Positions 1 through 8,898 of a DNA stretch of 64,000 bases are shown here, one piece after another. The stretch lies in assembly GCF_015277815.1 (NCBI RefSeq), contig NZ_CP063813.1:1054001-1118000 (forward strand), in the 5' to 3' direction. The stretch is from Microbacterium atlanticum (GTDB taxonomy: Bacteria; Actinomycetota; Actinomycetes; Actinomycetales; Microbacteriaceae). The number at the start of each line of letters is the position of its first letter. Within the stretch, counting starts at the first letter, position 1. The notes below the pieces were generated by a model. That model was not told where the DNA came from, did not search any database, and saw nothing but the letters and a program-made list of their open reading frames with translations. The position numbers and the translations under genes were made by a program.

Positions 1-725
1 AGCGCGAGGGCGCCCACGGCGAGACCCACCGCGACGGCCACGACGAGGACCGTGGGCGAGTCGCTGAGCGCGGCCAGGCCGCCGGCCAGCACCACGGAGG
101 CGACGGAGACCCCGGGGCCGACGGACTGCGTGCGGTACTCGATGAGGAAGGTGATGAGGGCGAGCAGCGCGACGAAGCCGAGGAGGTTGCGTGTGCCGAA
201 GATGCCCTGGATCGGGCCGAGCTGCGCGAGGTTGCCCTGCACGCCGAGGAAGCGGAAGGGCATGTCGAGGAGGATCCCCGAGAGCACCTCGACGGCGAGC
301 GAGAGGCCGAGGAGCGCCCGCAGGACGTCGCCCAGCGCCCGCACCGTCTGGAGGGTGTCGCGCACGTGCCCGATCACGACGGCGAGGAAGGCGGTGGCAG
401 CCATCGACACCCAGCTCCAGAACGAGGCGCCGGGTTCGCCGCTCCAGAAGACGCTGACCAGCGCCCAGCCGGCGAACATGACGACGCTCGTGGGCACCAG
501 GCGCAGCAGCGAGACCTCGCGACGGCGCACCACCATGATGGCGACGCCCAGCACGCACAGCCCCACCACCGCGGTGACGTAGGTCACGTGCCCGGCGATG
601 CGCTCGATCGCGAAGGCCGAGAACACGGTGCCGAAGACCACGAGCGTGTAAGCGCGCGCGAAGGACGCCGAGTTCAGCAGGGCACCCAGCCACCCGGGCG
701 CCGTCGATGCGGGAGATTCGCTCAC
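1..725 (-). CDS. O-antigen ligase-like polytopic membrane protein, 3' end outside window
   Basis: The minus strand is open from a GTG at 725 to the window edge, giving about 241 residues of a hydrophobic protein with at least six predicted membrane segments. A loop reading GIFGTRNLLG resembles the conserved G-N-x-L-G loop of O-antigen ligase/polymerase (Wzy/WaaL) proteins. The GTG overlaps the TGA of the upstream gene as GTGA, so the two are translationally coupled. By family it probably joins or polymerises surface polysaccharide units at the outer face of the membrane. The C-terminal half, with the TGR and HS motifs, is not visible, so the call rests on topology and on its paralogous neighbour. 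Confidence 0.75.
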   Translation of the reverse strand, partial: MSESPASTAPGWLGALLNSASFARAYTLVVFGTVFSAFAIERIAGHVTYVTAVVGLCVLGVAIMVVRRREVSLLRLVPTSVVMFAGWALVSVFWSGEPGASFWSWVSMAATAFLAVVIGHVRDTLQTVRALGDVLRALLGLSLAVEVLSGILLDMPFRFLGVQGNLAQLGPIQGIFGTRNLLGFVALLALITFLIEYRTQSVGPGVSVASVVLAGGLAALSDSPTVLVVAVAVGLAVGALA

Positions 726-2158
726 GCGTCCGGCCCTGCGGCCCCGCCAGGGCGGACGGGCTCCTCGGCGGGCACCGCCTCCCCGCGCTCGATCGCGGCG
801 GACTGCTCCGCCGGGCCCACCCCCACGTGCGGAGACTGCTTGATCTTGCCGCCGAGCATGACCAGGAAGAGCCACCCCCACAGCAGCAGCGGACTGGACT
901 CGGCCAGTCCCTGCACGAGCAGGATCGCGCCCACCAGGGTGGGCAGCAGCGTCAGCGGCGAGTAGGGCCGGTCGGCGCGCAGATCCCAGCGCGGCCGGTC
1001 GACCGCGAAGAACCACGAGCGCCAGATGAACGCGAAGAACAGCAGCGCGAGCAGCACCACGCCGACGATGCCCAGCTGCATCGACACGTCGATCCACATG
1101 CTGTGCGCCTGCATCACGGTCTGGCCGTGGTCGACGATCCAGCCGTCGAAGGCGGGATCCGACGGGATCCACGGCGTCGCGAAGCCCCAGCCGACCCACG
1201 GCCTCTCCGCGGCGCGAGCCAAGACGGCCTCCCAGATGCGCTCACGACCGGTGAGGTCCGAGCTGCGCCCGAGCGCGGTGAACAGGCTGTCCCGCAGCAG
1301 CCAGAGGGTCACCAGCCCGCCCGCCCCCACCACGACGTAGCCGACGTAGAACTTCGTCCGCTCGCCGGGTCTGGTCGCGCGGCGCATGAGCAGGACCGTG
1401 ACGAGCACCACCGCGACGGCGGCAGCCGCCAGATACGCCGTCGCCGAGGAGGCCCGGACGAAGAGGAAGGCGGCCAGCGCGATCCAGATCCACAGGGCGA
1501 CGCGGCGCGGCGCTCCCGAGGCCAGGCGGATGGCGAAGACGACGATCGCGAGCAGTGCCACCGGGCCGAGCAGATTCGCGCTGCCCATGATGCCCTGGAG
1601 GCGCTCGGGGAAGTCGAAGAGGTTGTCGCGCGACCAGTACTCGATCGGATCGTCGGCCTTCTCGACCACCCAGCCGGGAAGGATCGGCTTGCCGATGACC
1701 ACCGACACCCACAGCTCGAACAGGATCGACAGCGCGACGACCCACTTCAGTGCGGACGCGATCGCGCGCACGAGTTCCCGCCAGGTGAGCACGCTGCCGA
1801 TGAACAGCGCCTGCAGGGTGGTGATGTACAGCAGCAGGAGGGTGATCGCCGTGGTCTGCGGCCACGCCGACCAGGTGAGCGACAGGGTCGCCCACAGCAC
1901 GTACGACACGACGAACCAGGGCAGACGCCGCCACTGCACCGGCGGTCGCACCACCGCCCACAGCAGCGCCGACAGCACGCCTCCCGCGATGGTCACGACG
2001 GCGGTGGGAAGCTCGCCGATGGCGTTGACCCACGCGGTCCCCGACAGCGACATGAAGAGGACGAAGATGCACCAACCGCGCAGCAGGAGGTGGCCGGTCT
2101 TCTCACGGACCGGCGGTCCCGGCGGCGCCGACGCCGGATGCTTCGAATGGACGGCCAT
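722..2158 (-). CDS. O-antigen ligase family protein
   Basis: The protein has 478 residues and about ten to twelve membrane segments. Its large C-terminal loop carries the family signature TGRERIW followed by RPWVGWGF and QAHSMW, typical of Wzy_C O-antigen ligases and polymerases, which transfer or polymerise lipid-linked glycans outside the membrane. I chose the ATG at 2158 because a TACGCT -10 box (2166-2171) ends 7 bases before it, which suggests a leaderless mRNA; an in-frame ATG at 2191 would add 11 basic residues upstream of that promoter. The stop overlaps the next gene by four bases (GTGA). Two such genes in tandem suggest a capsule or exopolysaccharide locus continuing left of the window. 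The substrate cannot be read from the sequence. Confidence 0.85.
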   Translation of the reverse strand: MAVHSKHPASAPPGPPVREKTGHLLLRGWCIFVLFMSLSGTAWVNAIGELPTAVVTIAGGVLSALLWAVVRPPVQWRRLPWFVVSYVLWATLSLTWSAWPQTTAITLLLLYITTLQALFIGSVLTWRELVRAIASALKWVVALSILFELWVSVVIGKPILPGWVVEKADDPIEYWSRDNLFDFPERLQGIMGSANLLGPVALLAIVVFAIRLASGAPRRVALWIWIALAAFLFVRASSATAYLAAAAVAVVLVTVLLMRRATRPGERTKFYVGYVVVGAGGLVTLWLLRDSLFTALGRSSDLTGRERIWEAVLARAAERPWVGWGFATPWIPSDPAFDGWIVDHGQTVMQAHSMWIDVSMQLGIVGVVLLALLFFAFIWRSWFFAVDRPRWDLRADRPYSPLTLLPTLVGAILLVQGLAESSPLLLWGWLFLVMLGGKIKQSPHVGVGPAEQSAAIERGEAVPAEEPVRPGGAAGPDA

Positions 2159-2297
2159 CGCTCTCAGCGTACCCGCGCGACGCCGCGCCACCCCGCCGAT
2201 CTGCTGATCCCCGGGGTTGCCCGAGGGGCGGGGCGTGCCCGCCGCGCGCGGGGGCGGGACGCCGGGCGTGCGGAGGCCCTTGGCTAGGCTGGAGCGC

Positions 2298-3449
2298 GTG
2301 CTGATCCCCCTGGCGAACGCCCCCCGCGACTACGCGTGGGGCTCGCCCACTCTGCTCGCAGAGCTCGAGGGCCGCACGCCGTCGGGCCGTCCCGAGGCGG
2401 AGGTCTGGTTCGGCGACCACCCGGGCGACCCGGCGGAGATCCCCGACGGGCGCACGCTCGACCGGTGGATCGCCGAAGAGGGGGCCGCCGTCGGGGTGGG
2501 GGAGCCGCTGCCCTACCTGCTGAAGCTGCTGGCCGCGGCATCCGCCCTCTCGATCCAGGCCCACCCGTCCCTCGCGCAGGCGTCCGCCGGCTTCGCCCGG
2601 GAGGAGGCGGCCGGGATCCCGCGCGATGCCGCCGAGCGCACCTACCGCGACCGCAACCACAAACCCGAGCTCATCGTGGCCGTCAGCGAGAGCTTCCGGG
2701 CGCTCGCGGGACTGCGCGACCTCGACGACACCCGCCGCCTCATCGCGGCGCTCGGACCGCGTGCCGCGCCGCTCGCCGAGCGTCTGGAGCGAGCGGATGC
2801 CTCGCTCTCGGGCGTCATCGGCTGGCTGCTGTCCGACGGCGCCGGCGCGGCGCGCGAGGTGATCGCCGCCGCGGCGGCCGCCCGCTCCGACGAGTTCGCC
2901 GACGAGCTGGCGCTCGCGCGCGCACTGGACGAGGCGTTCCCCGGCGACCCCGGCATCGTCGTCGCGCTCCTGATGAACCTCGTGACGCTGCGTCGTGGCG
3001 AAGGGCTGTTCGTCCCCGCGGGAGTCCTGCACGCCTACCTCGAGGGGCTCGGCGTCGAGCTCATGGCGGCGAGCGACAACGTGCTGCGCGGCGGACTCAC
3101 GCCCAAGCACGTGGATGCCGCCGAACTGGTGGGCGTGCTGGATCCCGTGCCGGGCCTGCCGCCGGTGATCCGCCCGCGGCCGATCGGAGACGGCATCGCC
3201 CGCTACGACGTCCCCGTCGATGACTTCGCCCTGCTCGTGGCCGTGCCCCAGGGCGACGCGACCGTGGACGTGCCGCTCGCGGGCACGTCGATCGCCCTCG
3301 CGACTGCGGGTGCTCTCACCGTGTCCGGCCGCGCGTCGGGGGCGCGCACGACGCTGAAGCCGGGAAGCGCCGTGCTCATCACCCCCGACGAGGGGGGAGT
3401 GCACGTCTCCGGCGAGGGGCGGCTGTTCCTCGCGCAGCCGGGGCGCTGA
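2298..3449 (+). CDS. manA: mannose-6-phosphate isomerase, class I
   Basis: This zinc enzyme of 383 residues interconverts fructose 6-phosphate and mannose 6-phosphate, feeding GDP-mannose and mannosylated envelope glycans. The class I cupin signature is clear: IQAHPS near residue 90, NHKPEL near 120, and GEGLFVPAGVLHAYLEG near 240, with the metal-binding His and Glu residues. The GTG at 2298 is preferred because TAGGCT (2285-2290) lies 7 bases upstream, giving a leaderless transcript; the open frame extends further upstream but the extra residues resemble no family member. In Mycobacterium tuberculosis manA (Rv3255c) also lies close to whiB2 and ahcY, and the same neighbourhood is seen here. 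Confidence 0.93.
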   Translation: MLIPLANAPRDYAWGSPTLLAELEGRTPSGRPEAEVWFGDHPGDPAEIPDGRTLDRWIAEEGAAVGVGEPLPYLLKLLAAASALSIQAHPSLAQASAGFAREEAAGIPRDAAERTYRDRNHKPELIVAVSESFRALAGLRDLDDTRRLIAALGPRAAPLAERLERADASLSGVIGWLLSDGAGAAREVIAAAAAARSDEFADELALARALDEAFPGDPGIVVALLMNLVTLRRGEGLFVPAGVLHAYLEGLGVELMAASDNVLRGGLTPKHVDAAELVGVLDPVPGLPPVIRPRPIGDGIARYDVPVDDFALLVAVPQGDATVDVPLAGTSIALATAGALTVSGRASGARTTLKPGSAVLITPDEGGVHVSGEGRLFLAQPGR

Positions 3450-3455
3450 GCACGG

Positions 3456-3478
3456 GGTCCGGGCTTTCTCACCGGACC
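3456..3478 (+). terminator. weak hairpin after manA
   Basis: A perfect 7-bp inverted repeat (GGTCCGG / CCGGACC, 9-base loop) begins seven bases after the manA stop codon. No T-run follows, so termination efficiency is uncertain. Confidence 0.35.
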
Positions 3479-3509
3479 GTTACACGCGACGACACGCCGT
3501 CGGCGCGTC

Positions 3510-3540
3510 GTAAAGGTTCAAGAGGCGGTTGAGCCTTTAC
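3510..3540. repeat. 12-bp inverted repeat upstream of whiB2 promoter
   Basis: GTAAAGGTTCAA (3510-3521) and TTGAGCCTTTAC (3529-3540) form an inverted repeat around GAGGCGG. The single mismatch becomes a G-U pair in RNA. It lies just upstream of the whiB2 -35 box. It may be a regulator site or an AT-rich hairpin ending manA transcription. The arms do not match a binding motif I can name. Confidence 0.55.
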
Positions 3541-3550
3541 TATCTGCGAC

Positions 3551-3579
3551 TTGACCTCGCCGAACTACACGGGTGTAAT
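3551..3579 (+). promoter_or_regulatory. whiB2 promoter (-35/-10)
   Basis: TTGACC (3551-3556) and TGTAAT (3574-3579) are separated by 17 bases, a good sigma-A-type promoter. It predicts a start near 3586 and a 5' leader of about 44 bases with a GGGGGGTGAG ribosome-binding site, so whiB2, unlike most neighbours, is not leaderless. A small palindrome TACA-CGGG-TGTA overlaps the -10 region. Confidence 0.65.
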
Positions 3580-3629
3580 TAGCCGTACACGCACCAGCGT
3601 GGAGCAGGATCTCGGGGGGTGAGAACGAC

Positions 3630-3956
3630 ATGACGGTTTCGCAATTCCGTTCCGGCGTTCCCGACGACTGGTTCGTCGATCCGGTTCAACTGGGGGTTCC
3701 GGGGGTTCGCCGCAACGTCGACGCGGAAGAAGACAATCCGCTCGCGTGGCAGACCGACGCGCTGTGCGCGCAAACCGATCCGGAGGCGTTCTTCCCTGAG
3801 AAGGGCGGCTCCACCAGAGATGCCAAGCGCATCTGCACGTCGTGCGACGTCCGCGGGGAATGTCTCGAGTACGCGCTGCAGAACGACGAGCGGTTCGGCA
3901 TCTGGGGCGGTCTGAGCGAGCGGGAGCGTCGCAAGCTGAAGCGCCGCGCGGGCTGA
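3630..3956 (+). CDS. whiB2: WhiB-like transcriptional regulator (WhiB2/WhmD type)
   Basis: This 108-residue protein has the four iron-sulfur cysteines of the Wbl family at about C46, C69, C72 and C78 (ALCAQTD, CTSCDVRGEC), the turn GIWGG, and a basic tail RERRKLKRR. Wbl proteins bind a [4Fe-4S] cluster and, in studied members, act through the primary sigma factor; WhiB2/WhmD controls septation and growth in mycobacteria. The type assignment rests on context: manA, a DUF3499 gene, an Rv3259-like gene and ahcY follow, as around Rv3260c. The N-terminal 35 residues ahead of the Wbl domain are also typical of WhiB2 rather than WhiB1. The gene has its own promoter with a true leader. Confidence 0.9.
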   Translation: MTVSQFRSGVPDDWFVDPVQLGVPGVRRNVDAEEDNPLAWQTDALCAQTDPEAFFPEKGGSTRDAKRICTSCDVRGECLEYALQNDERFGIWGGLSERERRKLKRRAG

Positions 3957-4043
3957 ACGCACGCCGCGGCCGACCGGCACGATCCGGCCGGCCCGGCGCG
4001 TTCGCCCGGGGTGCCGGATCCGCACGCCTAGGCTGACGAAGAC

Positions 4044-6905
4044 ATGCCCGCCGCCACGCCGAACAGAGTGCACGCCGTCCTGGTCGTGCGACCCGATGGT
4101 CGCACCCCGGCCGCGTTCCATCTGAGACGGAGCCTCGCGGCGCTCAGAGAGCAGTCCCGACCGGTCGACGCCCTGACCGTCGTGGTCTGCGGGGGCGACG
4201 ATCACCTCTTCGAGGTGGCAGACGGCGGCCGGCCCGACATCATCCTGCGCGCTGCGCCCTCCACCGGGTTCGCGGCCGCCGTCGCCCAGGCCACGGACGA
4301 CATCGGCGACGGCATGCTGTGGCTCCTCGTGCAGGACACCGCACCCGAGCCCGATGCGCTCGCCCGGCTGCTCGGCGCGCTGGAGCGCTCGCCGTCGGTC
4401 GCCTTCGTGGCACCCAAGCTCGTCCGCTGGGACGATCGCTCGGAGATCGTGTCGCTCGGCGTGGGGATGACCCGGTTCGGGCGCACCGTCGGCCTCGCCG
4501 ACGGCGAGCTGGACCAGGGGCAGCACGACGCCCGCGAAGACGTGCTCGGTTCCGACGTCCGCGGCATCCTCATCCGGACCGAGGCGTGGAAGCGGCTCGG
4601 CGGTCTGGACCGGGGCCTGGCCGGCGCCGACGAGGGTCTCGACCTCGGGGTGCGAGCCCGCCTCGCCGGCGGACGCGTCTCGCTCGTCCCGAGCGCACTG
4701 GTCGCCGTCGCCGGGGACGGTGCCGCGAGCCTCCCGGTCCCGCTCACCCCGCAGCGGCGACGGCGGGCCGCCTACGCCGCCCGCCTCGCGCAGCTGCACC
4801 GACGCCTCGTCTACGCTCCGGCACCGGCGGTGCCGCTGCACTGGCTGACGATCCTGCCGCTCGCGGTGTGGCGGACGATCTCGGACCTGGCCGGAAAGCA
4901 GCCGGGCCGCATCGCCCCCGAGTGGGGGGCGGCCGCGGCCGCGCTCGTCGGACTCGGCGCGGTGTGGCGGGGGCGGCGGCGCCTGCGCAGCGCCCGCACG
5001 GCCTCCTGGTCCCTCCTCGCCCCGCTGCGGACCACGCGCGCGGAGCTGCGCGAACGCCTCGACGATGAACCGGAGGTGGCGATCGGCGGCCACCGCCGCA
5101 GCGACCTGCGGTTCTTCTCCGGCGGCGGGGCGTGGCTCGTGCTGGCCGCGCTCGTCGCATCGATCGCCGTCTTCCCGGCGCTGCTGGCGTGGCCGGTGCT
5201 CGGCGGCGGAGCGCTGCAGCCCCTCGCGACCACGGTGGGGCAGCTGTGGGACGACGCGTCCTTCGGGCAACGGGCGCTCGGGCTGGACACGGTCGGCCCC
5301 GCCGATCCGTTCGCGGCGCTCGTGGCCGTCCTCGGATCGCTCTGGCCGTGGGCGCCGTCGCGGATGCTGGTGCTCCTGTGGGTCGCCGCGCTTCCCCTCG
5401 CCGCCCTGGGGGGATGGTTCGGCGCGACGCGCGTCACCGAGCGCCCGGGCCTGCGCCTGCTCGGAGGTGCCGTCTGGGCCCTGGCGCCCACCTTCCTCAT
5501 CGCTCTCATGCAGGGCCGGCCGACCGGCGTGATCCTTCACCTGCTGCTGCCGTGGCTCTTCTACGCCGGGTCCGTCGCGCACCGCTCATGGACGGGCGCA
5601 GGCGCCGCGTCGATCCTGCTCGCCGGTGTCGTCGCCACCGCGCCGTCGCTCGCCCCCGCGATGGCGGCGATCTGGGTGGGTGCGGTGCTGCTGGCCGTCT
5701 TCGGGCGGGCCGGGCACGGCGTCGCGCGCCTCGTCTGGACGCTCGTGCCCACCGTCGCCCTGGCCTTCCCCCTCGTGCTGCACCGGCTGATCGACGGCAG
5801 CCCGTGGAGTCTCGTCGCCGATCCGGGCGTGCCCTGGCCGGGCCCGCAGGTCGCCGCCGACGCGGCGGGGCGGGCTCTCCTGGCCGCGGGGATCCCCACC
5901 CCCGACCTGGCCGGCTGGGCCGCGCTCCTCCCCGAGGGGCCCACCTGGTGGGTGCCGCTGCTGAGCCTGCCGCTCGCCGTCCTGGCCCTGGCCGCTCCGC
6001 TGACCCAGCGCTGGGCCGTCGGCACCGGCCTCCTCGTCGTCACCGCGCTGGGGCTGGCCACCGCGTTCGCGACGGCGGGGATATCGGTCCAGTTCGTCCA
6101 GTCGCTCACGGTGCCGCTCTGGCCGGGGACCGCGCTCAGCCTCGCCTGGCTGGGCGCGCTCGGCGGCGCCCTGGTGGCGCTCGACGCGGGGCTCGCCCCG
6201 CGGGTCGCGGTGGCCCGCGGCATCGCGGCGGCTCTCGTCCTGACATGCGCCGTCGCGCTCGCCGTGCCCTCGCTGACCGCGTTCGCGCGGGGCGCCAGCG
6301 CCCTGGCGAACGGCCCGGCCAGCACCCTTCCGGCGTTCGTCGCCGCGGAGGGCCGTGAGGATCCGGACGTCGGCACGATCGTGCTGACGCCGCAGGCGGA
6401 CTCCGGCGTGGCCGCTCAGGTCGTCTGGGGCGCCAGCGAGACGATCGGCGGCCAGACCACGATGCTCTCCACCCGCACCGAGCCGACGGCGCAGGACGCC
6501 GAGCTGGCGCGGCTCGCGGCGGACCTGGTCACGCCTTCGTCCGAGGACGTCGTCGCACAGCTCGGCGCCCGCGGCATCGGGTTCATCCTCCTGGCGCCGG
6601 CGACCCCGCCGGAGACCGACGCCGCGCGCACCGTGCGCCTCTCGGCCATGACCGCGCTGGGGCAGCGCGACACCCTCGTGGTGGTGGGGGAGACCGCGAA
6701 GGGCGGACTGTGGCGCGTCGTCGACGAGGTGGCCGAGCGGCCGCAGGAGGCGGCATCCGTCGCGACCGCCTCGTGGTGGATCGCGCTCGGACAGCTCGCC
6801 GTCTTCGGCATCGCGCTGCTGCTCGCCGTGCCGACCGGCGCGTCGATGCGCGAAGCGCGTCGCACCCCGCGCGTGGTGGGACCGCACTGGCAGGAGGGAC
6901 GATGA
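4044..6905 (+). CDS. family 2 glycosyltransferase with large polytopic C-terminal domain
   Basis: The protein has 953 residues. Roughly residues 10-240 form a GT2-like catalytic domain (VHAVLVVRP start, LVQDTAPEPDALARLL, and a GGLD motif near 190). The rest has about a dozen membrane segments, interrupted near residues 750-870 by an extracellular-looking region containing VLTPQADSGVAAQVVW. The layout fits an actinobacterial envelope glycosyltransferase using nucleotide sugar inside and a lipid carrier in the membrane. The canonical DxD is not obvious; QDTAPEPD stands where it is expected. TAGGCT (4029-4034) ends 9 bases before the ATG. The stop overlaps the DUF5719 gene as ATGA, so the two are probably one transcription unit. 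The glycan made is unknown. Confidence 0.82.
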   Translation: MPAATPNRVHAVLVVRPDGRTPAAFHLRRSLAALREQSRPVDALTVVVCGGDDHLFEVADGGRPDIILRAAPSTGFAAAVAQATDDIGDGMLWLLVQDTAPEPDALARLLGALERSPSVAFVAPKLVRWDDRSEIVSLGVGMTRFGRTVGLADGELDQGQHDAREDVLGSDVRGILIRTEAWKRLGGLDRGLAGADEGLDLGVRARLAGGRVSLVPSALVAVAGDGAASLPVPLTPQRRRRAAYAARLAQLHRRLVYAPAPAVPLHWLTILPLAVWRTISDLAGKQPGRIAPEWGAAAAALVGLGAVWRGRRRLRSARTASWSLLAPLRTTRAELRERLDDEPEVAIGGHRRSDLRFFSGGGAWLVLAALVASIAVFPALLAWPVLGGGALQPLATTVGQLWDDASFGQRALGLDTVGPADPFAALVAVLGSLWPWAPSRMLVLLWVAALPLAALGGWFGATRVTERPGLRLLGGAVWALAPTFLIALMQGRPTGVILHLLLPWLFYAGSVAHRSWTGAGAASILLAGVVATAPSLAPAMAAIWVGAVLLAVFGRAGHGVARLVWTLVPTVALAFPLVLHRLIDGSPWSLVADPGVPWPGPQVAADAAGRALLAAGIPTPDLAGWAALLPEGPTWWVPLLSLPLAVLALAAPLTQRWAVGTGLLVVTALGLATAFATAGISVQFVQSLTVPLWPGTALSLAWLGALGGALVALDAGLAPRVAVARGIAAALVLTCAVALAVPSLTAFARGASALANGPASTLPAFVAAEGREDPDVGTIVLTPQADSGVAAQVVWGASETIGGQTTMLSTRTEPTAQDAELARLAADLVTPSSEDVVAQLGARGIGFILLAPATPPETDAARTVRLSAMTALGQRDTLVVVGETAKGGLWRVVDEVAERPQEAASVATASWWIALGQLAVFGIALLLAVPTGASMREARRTPRVVGPHWQEGR

Positions 6906-8341
6906 GCGATCGACGAGTGTTCCGGTGGGCGACCTCGAGCGCCCGCCTCCTGATCGGCACGGCGGTCTCGATCTGCGCGGCGGTCGCCGTCGTCACCGCG
7001 ATCTGGCTGCCGTGGCCGACGATCGCCCGCGCCCCGCTGGCGGTCACGGCCACACCCGCTCCCGCCGCGTCCACCATCGTGTGCGACGGGGCGCTGCTGG
7101 CGATCGGGAGGGACCCCACCGACGCCGACGCCGTGCAGGTGGCGGTGCCGCAGACCGTCGTGGGCGGCGTCGCCGAGGGGGAGCCCGCCGAGGAGGAGCA
7201 GCTCGAGACGGTCGACGTCGGGCCCGGCCCGGCCGCGTTCAGCGCCCAGCCGGTCGACGACACGGCGGTGGACATCGCCGCCACGGGCTCGGCGACCGCG
7301 GCGGAGGCGGATCTGGCCGGGTTCGCCGCGTCGGCGTGCCGCCCTCCGCTGCTGGACTCGTGGCTGGTGGGCGGGTCGGCGACCACCGGTGCAGCGGACC
7401 TCGTGCTGCTGTCAAATCCGGGCGAGGTGGCGGCGACCGTGCAGATCACCGTGTACGGCGTGGACGGACCGCAGGTGCCCCCGGGCGGCGCGGATCTCGT
7501 GATCGCTGCCGGCACCCAGCGGGTCATTCCGCTGGCGGGCCTCGCCCTCGGGGAGCAGACTCCGGTCGTGCGGGTCTCGGCGGTCGGCGCGCCGATCCAC
7601 GCCTCGCTTCAGGCCAGCATCATCCGCACCCTGACGCCCGGCGGAGTCGACCAGGTGGGGCCCGTGGCCCAGGCGGAGACCCGGGCGGTGATCGCCGGCG
7701 TGACGGTGCCCCCCGACACCGACGACGACGCCGGCCCGGCCCCCGACGAGGGCGAGGCGGAGACACCCGCGGAGGCCACCGTGCTGCGGATGCTGTCGCC
7801 ATCGGCGCCGGCGACGGCCCGAGTGACCGTGTACGGAGTGGACCGCGAGCAGCCCGTGCGCGAGCCGGAGGATGTCGCACTGGAAGCGGGCCGGCCGCTG
7901 GAGTTCGCGCTGGGCGGGCTCCGCACCGGCACCTACATCGTGACGATCGACGCCGACGCGCCCGTCGTGTCGGCGGTGTGGCAGTCGACGGGCGTCCAGG
8001 CGGGCGATGACTTCGCCTGGTTCACGCCGGCGCCCGAGGTCTCGGTCCCGTCGCTGTTCGCGACGCCCGCGGGCCCGACGCCGAGCATCTCGATCGTGAA
8101 CCCGGCCGCCGAGCCCGTCACCGTCGGGGTGGTCGCCGTCGACGGCCGCGGCTCGACGATGGATCTCACCGTGCCCGCCTCCGGATCGGTGTCGGTGCGC
8201 CTCGCGCCTCGCACGCTCTACGTCCTCGAACCCGACGCGCCGGTGCGGGCGGGACTGGCGCTCGCCGGCGACGGTGCCCTCGCGGGGTTCCCGATCTGGC
8301 CGGCCGACGTGGTGACGCCCGAGGTGGTCGTCTACCCGTGA
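6902..8341 (+). CDS. DUF5719 family protein, membrane-anchored and exported
   Basis: This 479-residue protein has a signal-anchor segment near residues 14-34 and then a long low-charge extracellular part rich in Ala, Val, Thr and Pro. Repeated beta-type segments contain RVTVYGVD and QITVYGVDG, suggesting duplicated immunoglobulin-like or beta-sandwich units. The start is the ATG overlapping the glycosyltransferase stop (ATGA). DUF5719 genes typically follow this glycosyltransferase in Actinobacteria, so the two probably work together at the cell surface. No catalytic motif is visible, and the molecular role is unknown. Confidence 0.75.
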   Translation: MSDRRVFRWATSSARLLIGTAVSICAAVAVVTAIWLPWPTIARAPLAVTATPAPAASTIVCDGALLAIGRDPTDADAVQVAVPQTVVGGVAEGEPAEEEQLETVDVGPGPAAFSAQPVDDTAVDIAATGSATAAEADLAGFAASACRPPLLDSWLVGGSATTGAADLVLLSNPGEVAATVQITVYGVDGPQVPPGGADLVIAAGTQRVIPLAGLALGEQTPVVRVSAVGAPIHASLQASIIRTLTPGGVDQVGPVAQAETRAVIAGVTVPPDTDDDAGPAPDEGEAETPAEATVLRMLSPSAPATARVTVYGVDREQPVREPEDVALEAGRPLEFALGGLRTGTYIVTIDADAPVVSAVWQSTGVQAGDDFAWFTPAPEVSVPSLFATPAGPTPSISIVNPAAEPVTVGVVAVDGRGSTMDLTVPASGSVSVRLAPRTLYVLEPDAPVRAGLALAGDGALAGFPIWPADVVTPEVVVYP

Positions 8342-8378
8342 GAGCGGGTCTCGACGCGGTCGTTCCCGCGGCCGACCC

Positions 8379-8819
8379 TCAGAAGTACCGGAAGCGCTCC
8401 GGGCCGAGGTCCCACGGATCGCGGTCGAGGTACTCCGCCGCGGCGCGGAAGACGGCACCCTCGACCAGCATCCGACGGTGCAGGTCGTCGTCGCGGTGCA
8501 GATGGCTGAGCCGCTCGATCGGGAGCCGGTACAGGATGATGCGGTGCTCGGCGGGCAGGACGGTCCAGCGCGGGATGCCGTCGTCACCGGTGGCGGCGGG
8601 CATGTCGGCGACCTCGAAGCGAACGTCCCGCAGCTCGGGCCACGCCGACCGCAGGAACTCCGCAGCCGTTCCCACCGAGAGGTCGAAGCGGTCGACGCGC
8701 GTGTCCAGCGGCGGCAGGGGCGGACGGACGACCGAGCTGCGCCCCTCGCGCCCGTGGCGACCGTGTCGCGACGCCCGCCGCGGCGCGCGGTCGCTCGTCC
8801 GGGTCCGACGCCACGCCAT
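8379..8819 (-). CDS. metallopeptidase-family protein (Rv3259-like), HExxH motif absent
   Basis: The 146-residue protein has a basic N-terminus (about 30 residues) and then a compact domain containing VDRFDLSVG, RIILYRLPIERL and a final helix with HRRMLVEGAVFRAAAEYLD. It fits the small Zincin_1-like family (Rv3259 in M. tuberculosis) that sits between whiB2 and DUF3499 in Actinobacteria. Where true zincins have HExxH, this protein has HRRMLVEGAVF, so I see no zinc-protease site; it may be non-catalytic. The ATG at 8819 follows TAGGAT (8826-8831) by 6 bases, implying a leaderless message. It converges on the DUF5719 gene. Confidence 0.72.
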   Translation of the reverse strand: MAWRRTRTSDRAPRRASRHGRHGREGRSSVVRPPLPPLDTRVDRFDLSVGTAAEFLRSAWPELRDVRFEVADMPAATGDDGIPRWTVLPAEHRIILYRLPIERLSHLHRDDDLHRRMLVEGAVFRAAAEYLDRDPWDLGPERFRYF

Positions 8820-8898
8820 GAGCCCATCCTAGGTCTCGGCGCAGACGCCGCGGCGCGGCATCCGTCCCCGGGCACGATCGCGCAGTAGCGTCGAGCCG

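Noticed and set aside
3456..3478. manA intrinsic terminator
   Set aside because: Stem of only 7 bp and no T-run; kept as a low-confidence hairpin and not counted as a functional terminator.
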